Source: Nigrospora sphaerica
Taxonomy: Eukaryota > Ascomycota > Sordariomycetes > Amphisphaeriales > Apiosporaceae
DNA: 64,000 bases
Direction of reading: 5' to 3'
Assembly: GCA_018287875.1 (NCBI GenBank)
Contig: JAGVVL010000002.1
Location: 1,550,001-1,614,000, forward strand
Below, piece by piece: positions 1-9,590 of this stretch. Made by a program: the position numbers and the translations under genes. How positions within the stretch are numbered: the stretch's first letter is position 1; the number at the start of each line of letters is the position of its first letter. The notes beneath the pieces were generated by a model, which worked only from the letters and a program-made list of their open reading frames with translations, was not told where the DNA came from and ran no database searches.

Positions 1-206
1 TATCAACCGACTCCGTGAGTCAGCATGTACTTCAACCCCTGAAAGTATTGGCTGAGAGGTGAAGGAGGGGCCCCCAAGACAACACGGTTTACGCAACCAT
101 TCTCTTATGTAGTAACTCGTGTATTCCTTTCCTCATCGAATAGGCTTTCGAATGCACGAAGGGCAATAAAAATGTGTGAAAGGCAAGATGACTGATACGA
201 CGGTAA

Positions 207-268
207 CTTGAACTGGCGACCTTGAACTGGCGACCTTGAACTGGCGACCTTGAACTGGCGACCTTGAA
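207..268. repeat. 14-bp tandem array resembling tRNA-Tyr T arm
   Basis: Four perfect copies of the 14-mer cttgaactggcgac, starting at 207, 221, 235 and 249, are followed by a partial copy ending at 268. The unit matches the T-arm/variable-loop segment of the adjacent tRNA-Tyr gene (+ strand ttgaaccggcgacc, about 354-367) apart from a C-to-T change and an edge base. It lies about 70 bases past the 3' end of the tRNA. Confidence 0.9.
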
Positions 269-340
269 TATGGAGAAAATTAAAAGTAGAAAGAAAACCT
301 AAAAAAGTACTGTTGCTGTTTGACAGCAAAGGAAGGTACT

Positions 341-422
341 CTCCCGAGCCGGATTTGAACCGGCGACCTGTGGATGACGTAACAATTACAGTCCATCGCT
401 CTGCCAACTGAGCTATCAGGAG
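341..422 (-). tRNA. tRNA-Tyr (GTA) with 10-nt intron
   Basis: The reverse complement folds as a cloverleaf. The acceptor arms CTCCTGA/TCGGGAG pair with one T-G wobble. The D arm is GCTC...GAGC, and the T arm is GCCGG with loop TTCAAAT and CCGGC. The anticodon GTA sits at 387-389, and a 10-nt intron (376-385) interrupts the loop after position 37, the usual place for eukaryotic tRNA-Tyr introns. Without the intron the tRNA is 72 nt before CCA addition. The anticodon stem has one A-C mismatch at 27:43. The gene serves tyrosine decoding; the cognate synthetase gene happens to lie in the same window (24461-25996). Confidence 0.93.
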
Positions 423-2163
423 GAAGTGCTTAATTGAAAGACGCTCACCTTAATAGAATTTAAGAAGAGTAACAAGTTGGGTGAGCCACGCCATCGCTGA
501 GGGGACCCCGCAATGATCGGATGGCCCCACTCTTCTACCACTGGGCGATGGAGGCGTGGCACTGGTACTGTGTAGAGCTGCTGGGGCATTTATTTGTTCC
601 CCCCTTGACAGGTGAATACCCCCGGTTGCAGTGTATTCATCAAAGACTGCAATTTGGTCGGTTGTAAACGGCCTTGCCACACACATATATATAGGCCGAT
701 GGGCAATGTTCAACTCGTAGCCTCTTTTCTCCGCATGCCGATAGATGACGAGCCTCCCGGGACCTGAAATCGGATCTGCAGGCTTCCTCATGTAAGCGGG
801 AGGGCTCAGAAGGATCGGCGGGAACGGTTCTTTGACACTGTAAAGGAAGACCACAAATACGCCTCCCTCGCGCGCCTGCGTTTTGTCCCTCTCCCCGGCG
901 CGCCCAGCGGTCATCCGAACAGGTACGGAACGTTATCGTCAACCGGGATTGGCCCCATGACGGCCGCCGGGGGGACAAACAAACGGCTCACTGAGCTCAC
1001 TACGCCCAAAAAAACACTTGCACTAGGTGAGCCCCCCCTCGGCCGCCAGGGCAAACCCAACGGACGAACGGCGCCGCCACCCAACCGAACTCAAACCCGG
1101 AGCGGAGGGGGGAGGGGGTGGACAAAAAAAGCGCCCCGGCAAGGACGGTCTTCCAGCGTGGCTCTTGTAGAGCTGCTGGGGCGTTTTATTGCCCACGCCC
1201 TCGAGGGGAGAGGCGCGGCCTCGGCGCCCATTGACTTCGACCTGGCGCGACCCGAGGTCCCCGCCGGTGCGCACCCGCAGTCTTTTTTGGGGGCCCTCCC
1301 CTCCCGCGGGCGCGACCGCGACGTCAGGGATCGGCAAAGCCTCCGCTGCAGGGTCCCCCGGTCCCGGGGGGAGACGAGGCGAAACAGGCACACGATCCCG
1401 GTATGCCGCGGGAAACCGGGCAGGAGGATGAGGAACGCAGGGCACAAGAAAAAAAGATTACGACTTACCCATGCCCGCTCGGCACTTGTCCAGCGCCAGG
1501 AGAGAAAAACAATCACGAACCAAACCCCTCCACCGCCTACGCAAACCTAAAACCTGCGCCGTCGGCCCCTCCCCCCCCCCCTCCCCCCGTTCGTCGTCAT
1601 CATAACCGAGACCGCGGGGAAGGGGGGGCGGTGGGTGGGCTGGGCATGGGGCGTAAACGGTATTGGCCGACACCGCGTTGACGCTCGACGCGTGGCGGGA
1701 GCAGCCGTTTTTGGTGGGTGGAATCGGTATGGGGTTGCTCCGGCTGCCCCGTTGCCAGAAACTCAACCAAGGCGGTAGGTGGGTGATGGTCGAGCGGCTA
1801 CGTCAGGATCGCGATCCGGCCTACTTGTGTGTACGTGTGTAACCGTGGGTGACTAATAAGGGTCCCTAGTCCCTCACCGCGCTCGGGGAAAGAGGAGGGG
1901 AGTGGCGGGGGGGAGAAGGAGGCCGTGTCTTTTTTCGTTTTCGATTTGGCGTCTCCGTCGCCCTCATGTAACCTCATAGTACAAACAAACAAACAACGGC
2001 GGAAAAAAAGAAGCATTCTAAGAGTCAAGGCCAACATTGGCGGTCAACCGCGTGACGCACGACGACAAGCCCCGTTGACCCAGACGCCAGAGAGCGAGGA
2101 AGAGAGAAGAGACATAGAGAAAGAGATAATTGAGAGAAGGGACCCTCCCACCCAAGCAAAACC
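423..2163. other. Intergenic region, no supported gene
   Basis: Several overlapping open frames exist on both strands, but none shows family resemblance or consistent codon bias. The stretch has C-, G- and pyrimidine-rich tracts. The 17-mer tgtagagctgctggggc occurs twice (571-587 and 1166-1182), followed each time by a T-rich stretch. The right end is presumably the promoter of the small gene at 2164. Confidence 0.5.
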
Positions 2164-2673
2164 ATGTCGACCGGCGGGCCCTTTCAACCCACTGCCAGCC
2201 GTCCGGGCCCAACAGCCCATGTACGTTTTATGGCCCTTGATGCCTTTCCCCCCCTTTTCCTCCTCCTCTCCCCTGTCCCTCACGCGGGAAAAGGGGAGGG
2301 AGGACGAACCCGGACTGAATATATCGGCTGACGCTCCTTTCCTTCGGCCCAGGACGACCGCGGTCTGCTCAACAGGCTGAAAGGCGCCATCAAGCCGCTG
2401 GGGCGCGACGACGACGAGAACTCGCCGCGGAACTCGGCGCACCGCAACGGGCGCGACGGCGGCGGCAGCGGCGACTTCGGGAAGCCGCCCGCCGCTACCG
2501 AGCGTGCGGGCGGTAGCGCACCAGCCAAGGGGCAGCAGCAGCAGCAGCAGCCGATAACAATGATCAAGGGGGGGGAGAGAAAGAACAGCGCGCACAGCAC
2601 CATCTCCTCAACTATACATGGCTTCCAGCCTGGCATTACGGGCGGGCACGGCACGCAGGGGTTGAACCCGTGA
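2164..2673 (+). CDS. Small basic/disordered protein of unknown function
   Basis: I do not recognise this protein. Two exons, 2164-2220 and 2353-2673, are joined in phase 0 across a 132-base intron with donor GTACGT, branch CTGAC near 2327-2332 and acceptor CCCAG. They encode 125 residues. The ATG has a good context (ACCATGTC). The N-terminus MSTGGPFQPTAS is followed by a short amphipathic stretch (LLNRLKGAIKPLGR). The rest is low-complexity: acidic DDDE, Gly/Arg-rich, a run of six Gln, then a Ser/Thr/Gly-rich tail ending GGHGTQGLNP. There is no signal peptide or membrane segment. It converges tail-to-tail with the amidohydrolase, with 266 bases between stops. The clean splice signals and the open frame on both sides support a real gene; function is open. 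Confidence 0.62.
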
Positions 2674-2939
2674 TGGTGTGTCGTGATGGTGTGCCGTTAG
2701 GGGCTGTGGTTGATTTGGGAATTCGGCGTTCGGCGACGTCCGAGGGTACATCGGCCGCATGGATTGGGAACTCAATACCATGGGTGTTTATTCTTCCCCC
2801 CGTAGCCGTCTCATCCTTGGGAACGAGATTGAGGGCAATTAGATGCCCCGGCCGCCTCGGTCATGTGTATATGCGTACAAAATTTGTCCAAAGTTTACAA
2901 AAACAAACAAACCCCCTCCCCACTGCCTATACCCGCATC

Positions 2940-5798
2940 CTAATACAAGTCCACGGTCCCGGAACCGTCGGCCACGGCGTGGACCTTTCCGCCGATGGCG
3001 AGGGGGCTGCCCTCGAATATGAGGAATTCGCTGGCGTCCTCGCCGCCGGCGGGCTTGAGGCCCAGCATCTTGTAGATGTTGGCGCCGACGAGGTCGAGGG
3101 CCGCCTTGGCGCCGATGCGACCGCCGCTGTTGACGCTGGCGATGCCGGCGAGCAGGCCCAGGTCGCGGACGAGCCAGTCCTCCTCGAGGCCGACGGCCGT
3201 GGTCACGCCGGCGGCGACGAGCCAGTCGACGGCGGTGCCGTTGGTGAGCGGCGCGCCCGTCAGCGCCCGGCGCTGGTCCCACGAGGTCCGGTACGACTGC
3301 AGGGGCGCGAGCACGACGCCGACGCGCGCCGCGGCGAGCTCGGCCGCCAGCAGGTGCGCCTCGGCGCCGCCAATCACCACCATGGTAAGGCGGGTGCCGC
3401 TGGCCTCCTCGACCGTGCTCTTCAGCCGTAGGGCCCCGGCGATGCCGTCGGCGCTGTGCACCGTGAGGGCCAGGGCCGTCTCGCCGCGGACGACGCGGCG
3501 CAGGTACGCCGCCTCCGAGAAGGCGTCGGCTTGCGTCGCGTTGCCGCCATCCTCCACAGCCTGGAGCAGCTTGTGGCGGAGGCTGCCGAGCACGGCCGAT
3601 ATGGTGCCGCTGCTGCCGGCCTTGGACGCGCCGTCGAGGGTGTAGTGCACCGCGGCGTCGGGGGCAAAGACGGCACCCTTCTCGAGTGAATGCAGCGCGC
3701 CCGTCCTGAAACCGACGCTCGTACCAAAGTGCGTCTGCTGGCCAGTGTACTTGGGCGCCGAGATGGCCCGCGTCACGCCGTACTTGTGGGCGTAGTGCAG
3801 TTTCTTCGTGTCGAGACGCAGGCCGTCAACGGCGCGACTGAAGTGCTCGGTGCTGGCCCCGTTGTCCGTACTCCGCTCGGCATCGATGGCGTTCAGGCCG
3901 ATAAGGGAGCCAAAGGCCACGAAAGACTTGGTCAGATAGCCGTTCTGGAGATGGACGACCTTGGCGCCCGCGGCCGAGGCTGCCTGAAGCTCAGACGCGC
4001 ATGAACCGACGCAGGTGATCTTGCCACCACGAACCGCCACCGTCATGTTGGATCCCTGAGAGGTTTCCTCTGCTTCATCAAGGAAATTGGCCGAAATACC
4101 CGTAAAGACCAGATCAGCGACCGAGGTCGGCTCCTCGGCGGGCATCACAAAAGTCGTGCCTGGTTCAGTAGCGTTGGCGATGGGCTTCGCCAGCTCGACG
4201 GGATCCTTGAACTGGGCAGTGCCGTCAATCCAGACCTGGACTGGCGTGGCACCAACGCTAAGAGGGTCGCTGTCCCAGACCACGATATCAGCATCGAAGC
4301 CGGGCTTGATCTTGCCCAGGCGCTCCCCCAGACCGAGGCGCTCAGCCGGTGCCGTGGTCACGGAAGCCAAGGCGACGTGGTAGGGCAATCCGTACCCGAA
4401 AGCCTTAGCGGCCTCGAAAACGACATGCTGGGCGTTGATCACGGGGTTGTCGCTGACGTAGATGGGAGTCAGGCCGTTCTCCCACAGCGTCTTGCCGGCG
4501 TATTCGGACCCGACGTAGGCCTCGGCCTTGTACCACATGTTGTCGGCGAACAGCGCTGAAGCCGGAGGGCTGGGGCCCCACGCCCGCTTCAAGATCTCGG
4601 GCACGAGATAGGTCTGGTGCGCGTGGTGGAAAGCGCGCACGGAGAAGTTGAACTCGTTGGTGTGGTCGACAAAGGCCTCCAGGTCGGGGACCGTGTAGCA
4701 ATGCGTGTTGATGTGAACCTGGCCGCGCAGAGCCGCGCCCAGCGACTCCCACTTAAGATCCTGAGGAAGGTAGCCATCCATCTTCTCGACTCCGACGGCC
4801 TCGGCCTTGGCGCACCAATCATCCTGCTCTCGGTTGAGCTTCGCGGCCGTCTCAAAGGCACGTCGGAACTCCCATGACTCTCCCAAGCGACTGACGGGCC
4901 CTTTCTCCCCCACTCGGCCATAGATTCGCTTGGGGTTCTCGCCACAGGCCATCTTCATGTAGCGCCAGTTGCGGTCCGGGTCGGCCAGCATGTCGGCAGC
5001 CGAGATCTCGTTGCGTCCGTCTTCCTTACCTACGGCGAGCTTGATCACATAGGCTTCACCGCCCATGTTGTTGCCCGAGCCAGGCAGTACGAGGCTGGTC
5101 GTTACGCCGCCCGACTTGATGACTTGGATCTGGTGATCTTGCGGTTGGATGCCATCAATGGAGCGCACGTACGGCGTAACGTCGGCCGACATTTCGTTGG
5201 TATCTTCATTGCCGACCAGGCTGGGTTGTGAGTCGACGCCGGCATGGCTGTGCATGTCGATGATGCCCGCTGTGAGCTGGCGGCCTTGGGCCTCGTACAC
5301 ATGGTAATCGGACGAGGCGAGCAAGCCCAGGTCGAGGTCCGGGCCGACCAGCTTGATGAGGCCGTACTCAAGCAGGACATCGGCATGGACCCAGCCAAAG
5401 CCCTTGCCGGCGCGGGCGTCCTCGGGACTGGTGCCCTTCTCGGGCTCGCCGACCCAGACGGTGGCGTTCCGGATGAGGGTCGGCTTGTGGCCGTCAATGT
5501 AGCGGGCGTTGCGCTCGCGGCCGAGGCCGATGGGATCCTGGGGCTTGGTGCGTAGCTTCGCGCAGGTGGCCAAGTCGGCCTCGAGCTTCGCGAGCGACAG
5601 CCCGGCCGCCGGAGCACCACCGGTCGGGCCATCCGAGATCTGCCTCCACTGCGCGTAGCCGATGAAGCCAAGGCACGCGAGCCCCAGCACCTTTAACACT
5701 CTGGACGGCCGGTTCACGGCACGGCCTCGACGCCAACGCGGCGCGTCCACGGGCGCGGCGGCGCTGTATGGCGGCAGTTCTCCCTTTTCGAATGCCAT
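2940..5798 (-). CDS. Membrane-anchored amidohydrolase family protein
   Basis: A single exon of 952 residues. The ATG at 5798 has the context CAAGATGG; further upstream the frame offers only a TTG. A short cytoplasmic tail precedes one hydrophobic segment at about residues 33-50, suggesting a type II membrane anchor. The catalytic region belongs to the metal-dependent (composite-domain) amidohydrolases. The motif DMHSHAGVD holds the HxH metal ligands (H183, H185). Further His-rich stretches (HINTHC, then AFHHAHQTY) and a late Asp (YVSDNP) fit the rest of a metal site. The C-terminal third repeats a hydrolase-like fold without an obvious HxH. It probably hydrolyses an amide or related bond in an extracytoplasmic or organelle-lumen compartment; the substrate is unknown. 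The family call is firm, the membrane topology inferred. Confidence 0.88.
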   Translation of the reverse strand: MAFEKGELPPYSAAAPVDAPRWRRGRAVNRPSRVLKVLGLACLGFIGYAQWRQISDGPTGGAPAAGLSLAKLEADLATCAKLRTKPQDPIGLGRERNARYIDGHKPTLIRNATVWVGEPEKGTSPEDARAGKGFGWVHADVLLEYGLIKLVGPDLDLGLLASSDYHVYEAQGRQLTAGIIDMHSHAGVDSQPSLVGNEDTNEMSADVTPYVRSIDGIQPQDHQIQVIKSGGVTTSLVLPGSGNNMGGEAYVIKLAVGKEDGRNEISAADMLADPDRNWRYMKMACGENPKRIYGRVGEKGPVSRLGESWEFRRAFETAAKLNREQDDWCAKAEAVGVEKMDGYLPQDLKWESLGAALRGQVHINTHCYTVPDLEAFVDHTNEFNFSVRAFHHAHQTYLVPEILKRAWGPSPPASALFADNMWYKAEAYVGSEYAGKTLWENGLTPIYVSDNPVINAQHVVFEAAKAFGYGLPYHVALASVTTAPAERLGLGERLGKIKPGFDADIVVWDSDPLSVGATPVQVWIDGTAQFKDPVELAKPIANATEPGTTFVMPAEEPTSVADLVFTGISANFLDEAEETSQGSNMTVAVRGGKITCVGSCASELQAASAAGAKVVHLQNGYLTKSFVAFGSLIGLNAIDAERSTDNGASTEHFSRAVDGLRLDTKKLHYAHKYGVTRAISAPKYTGQQTHFGTSVGFRTGALHSLEKGAVFAPDAAVHYTLDGASKAGSSGTISAVLGSLRHKLLQAVEDGGNATQADAFSEAAYLRRVVRGETALALTVHSADGIAGALRLKSTVEEASGTRLTMVVIGGAEAHLLAAELAAARVGVVLAPLQSYRTSWDQRRALTGAPLTNGTAVDWLVAAGVTTAVGLEEDWLVRDLGLLAGIASVNSGGRIGAKAALDLVGANIYKMLGLKPAGGEDASEFLIFEGSPLAIGGKVHAVADGSGTVDLY

Positions 5799-7500
5799 CT
5801 TGCTGAGGTGACGGATGATGAAGAGGAGCAAGAGAAGACATATTGCGCAATTGTCGGCGAGGATCCGTGATAAGCTCCCCGGGGTTGCTTTTTCGGCCTA
5901 GCCTGTATAAGAAGGTAAGAAGGTCCCCGATTGGGGGGGACTCAAGCATCAGGATTGGCCAATGGGCTCCGCCGCGGCGTGAGTGTGTTAAACTGTCACA
6001 TTATGATGATATTCCCGGCGTCCCCGAGCAGCACGACAGCTGGGCGATGCCGTGTCTCAAAAATCATCCACGGCATCATCAGCCACTATTGTCCTGCAGC
6101 CCTAGTGGGAGAGCGGGAAGCTGATGGGATTCTAACCTCGCGTCTACCATTTTCACTGCCACAGCAAATAGGTTTCAGCCGTGGCCGCAACTGCTCAGGC
6201 GTGGTGCTCCCAGCCGGTCCCGGTCATATCCTCCTCCGGTCCGCAAAGAGAACCAGCGACTTCATCAGGCCGTTGGGGTACCGCGTTATACACGGTAATG
6301 GGGGGGCTACAAGCCCAGAAGTCTTCCAGCAGGATGAAGGGCGACGGCGATGGGGTAAATGACGTCATTCGACATCGCGATGATGAGGCTGGCAATAGGA
6401 ACGAACATAGGAGGATTAAATTGCACACAAGGAGGCAGATGTCTTGTCCCGGCCAGCATTAATCTCACATCGTGTACACGTTAAGCCCGTACGGATGAGG
6501 CCAGAGAATAAGCGAGGCTGCGAGGCCCAGCTAAATTGCAGGAGCCGTGGGTATCGCATTCACCTGCCTCTACAAGTACGGCATCTGGACTCCTGAGGAA
6601 GCGACGGGCGGATACTAGGAGCTACGGCTACGATGATTCATCATGGCAAGAGTCGCGGTCCCACGGGGGGAAGCGAGCGATCGTCCCCAACGCACGGCGA
6701 CACGGATTTAGCTGGACCCAATCAATCCAAGTGTCCGTCTTGCCTACCGGTGTTGCCTGTTCTGGAATCCACGAAAGGAGGCGCTTGTTGGTAATGGCAA
6801 GCGCAGTCAGGAACAGCAGCGATCTCGAGAACGGAAAGATCGCACAGCGCGACGATCTGGCCAGGACTTCGGAAGCTTCGTCTGAAAAACACATCGCTCC
6901 GATCGCACATCCATGTTTCGCCCCGGCTGGTTCGCTGGGTAAAGCATTGCTATATTAGACAAGTTACAGCCCGCACAGCTCACACATCGTGATTGTCTGC
7001 AAACCGGTGGAGAATGTCGAACGATGCTCCATTGATGTTGCTTCTTATAAGCGGCGGGTCGTTTTGCCCAGCCCACGAATGCGCGGCAGAGCAGGCACTA
7101 ACTTCCCCACGGAATGCAGCGACTCTTGCACCTGAACGCAGAGTCTTTACACCGATCATGGGATGTCCATACGCTGCTGTCTTAGGCAGGCACCGCATTT
7201 GCATTGATCCCCGAACTGCAAGTGCCAGAAGGCTCTGTCGGGAGAAGACTGGAGCTCCTGCAGTGTACGGTTGCGGTCAGTGGGGGGGAGTGAGATCACC
7301 GATCACCGATGGCGCTGCATAACTTCATCGGATGCACTACATCATTGATCCTCTCTCGTTTGCCTACCAGCAATTCATCACCGCAGAAGCACCGGCTTGT
7401 TTTCCACTTCGCCCCAGCCTTGCAGCACATAAGTCGGCATCCTGGACCCTACCTCTGACAAACGCTCAGGTCTGCTACAATTCAAAGCTTCCGCCGCATC
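5799..7500. other. Intergenic region, no supported gene
   Basis: This 1.7 kb separates the divergently transcribed amidohydrolase and con-6 genes, so both promoters must lie here. Short open frames occur on both strands, but none has recognisable motifs or splice partners. I see no repeats of note. Confidence 0.5.
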
Positions 7501-8173
7501 ATGTCTCGCTCTCTACTTACAAAGGCCGCTAGATTCAGTGCTTCCAGCACCCGATTCTCTCCCCCTCCAATCGTCTCACGCAAAATCCACGCTACCAGAA
7601 CAATGGCCGCCATCAAGCTCGACTCGGAGACCATCTCCAACATCACCAGCGCCGAGAAGGAGCTGACCGGCAACGCCCGCCCCGTCAAGGGTGGCCCTGC
7701 CGCCCAGGCTCAGAAGCACGCCAAGGAGCCCGTCAACACCAGTGCTGTGTCGGATATCACCCAGGGTGAGAAGAAGGTCACGGGCCAGGATGCCCCTGTT
7801 GCCGGCGGCCCTGCTGCCATGGCCCAGAGTATGGCCAGCGCCGTACGTATCCCGTACCATCGGTGCTGTTTCGTGTGGGGGAAGCTTTGCTAACACTGAT
7901 TCCCAGAACGCTACCGGCGCTGGTGCTCACCCCAGCGGCAAGCTGGACTCGGAGACCATTTCGCATATCACAGCCGCCGAGAAGGAGTTGACGGGCGCCG
8001 ACGCCCCCGTCAAGGGCGGCCCGACGGCCCGGGCCCAGAAGCACGCCGGTGAGCCCATCAACAGCCAGGCGTTGCACGACATCACCGAGGGCGAAAAGAA
8101 GGTTGCTGGCGACCGCGTCAAGGGCGGTCCTACCGCCACCGCACAGAGCGAGCTGGCCAAGAGCCGACAGTAA
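7501..8173 (+). CDS. con-6: Conidiation-specific protein 6 (CON-6), extended form
   Basis: Exons 7501-7842 and 7907-8173 (phase 0; 64-base intron with donor GTACGT, branch GCTAAC, acceptor CCCAG) encode 202 residues. The protein has four CON-6 type repeats. Two resemble SETISNITSAEKELTG (about residues 41 and 126) and two resemble SDITQGEKKVTG (about 83 and 170); each is followed by a V-x-GGP-x-A-x-AQ block. CON-6 proteins are small, hydrophilic and accumulate during conidiation in Neurospora. Upstream of the usual-looking start (Met35, ATG at 7603) the frame continues 34 residues with a basic, Ser-rich, acid-free sequence typical of mitochondrial presequences. Either ATG could be used. The intron separates repeats 1-2 from 3-4, which suggests an internal duplication. 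Confidence 0.92.
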
Positions 8174-9590
8174 AGGGCCCTGGTCCTTTTATGGATCGAA
8201 TTTCTTGACGAACTCCCGCGGCATGCACATCACGATTTGACGAGCTGACGCCACAGTCTCCCCGATGTATTATTTGTGTACGATATGTTACGAAAGAGCA
8301 TAGTCACGGCGTTTGCGGTCACTGCAAGCCCGCTGACCTTACTGGAGTTGAAGCTGAGATTCAACTGTACTATAAACTTCAAATACCAGAACAACTGCCA
8401 AAACCATCACTGACTTCTTCCGTTTGTCTCTGCGCTAAGGCTTACCCAGTCACATTATCAGAAGTGAAAATAATGCAGCCGCTGTTCATTTGATCTCTAG
8501 TTCCCGAGAGATGAGTTGGCTGGGTAGGACTAGACATCTATTTCCATTGGCTCATGTTTGGACAGCTTTGTGTAGTAACCAGTTCCAGCTGGCCTTATTC
8601 CTGCCCCGGTGTTGGAAATGAGCCCTGTTGTTCTTAACAATAACAAACCGGGTGTGGTATCGGTGAACTCATACGATGTGCATCTATCCACGAGTAACAG
8701 AAGATTTGGATGCTATCGGTAGGGACAACCACAGATATCTTCCCGGTGGGCCCAACTCAGGTCCAACATCTGGTTAGTTTAGAGCGTACGAGCTCCTCTG
8801 CTGGGACAAGCAAAGTTCCTCATAGCTTTCGACAACCTGCCCTCACTGAATACGCGTAAGGTGAAATATATCGATTTGAAGACCAGCTGGATCTTACACG
8901 GTTCGCTCCTTGAGGCTTGCGCAATCGCCTTCTAGCGGGGTGACGGCCTTCTTGTCAAGGCAGAGACAACATCAGTCCAATACACCCCTCATGAATTCTG
9001 GCTGTTGAATTCATGGGACAGTACTCGGCTCGAACCAGAGGAGCCAAAGTGACTCATATACGAGAAAAGTGTTCGCGTATCGTCTTGGGACCTCTTAGCT
9101 TTCGGAGTGATGCAGTACTTTTACATCGGCTGGCAGCAGTGGTTCCCCAAGGAAATAGAGAACCGCGAGTCGGTTCCCATGAAATATGCAGCCGTCATTT
9201 TGGCGGCGACTAGGACCTTCGTAAAGTGTCATATGCTCCTGTCTTGCAAAGATGCCGGGTCCCTGAACCGCACTGTTGCGGGTCTTGGTAAGGTGGTCCA
9301 CATGAAGTAGAGGTCAGCTAGGTGTATTCGTAGCATCTCCTTTTTATGCGAGGTCTGAATTATGGATCCTTACTTCCCTATATCGGGGAGTCAGCATCAC
9401 AGTTTCGCGATATACTCAGTTGCAAGTAATACGATACATCTCGATCCTCATGGACGTACTGGTACCCATGAATGGTTGTGCATTTCGAGGCTCTGGAGGT
9501 AATAAGATCCGTTGCTAAAAGAAAAACCATGCCCCAAGGTCCGCCAAAAATAATAACAATGCAAAGCTGGGTCAAGTCTGCATACCCACA
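8174..9590. other. Intergenic region, no supported gene
   Basis: This is the space between the 3' ends of con-6 (+) and the SAT4-family gene (-). Base composition looks less GC-rich than the genes. Only short open frames are present, and I see no recognisable product, RNA gene or repeat. Confidence 0.5.

Noticed and set aside
450..914. 154-residue minus-strand frame near the tRNA
   Set aside because: Overlapped by an equally long frame in another phase, with no recognisable domain or codon bias.
3076..3645. Long plus-strand open frame inside the amidohydrolase gene
   Set aside because: It is an antisense shadow of a GC-rich exon with clear family motifs on the minus strand; its own product is low-complexity.
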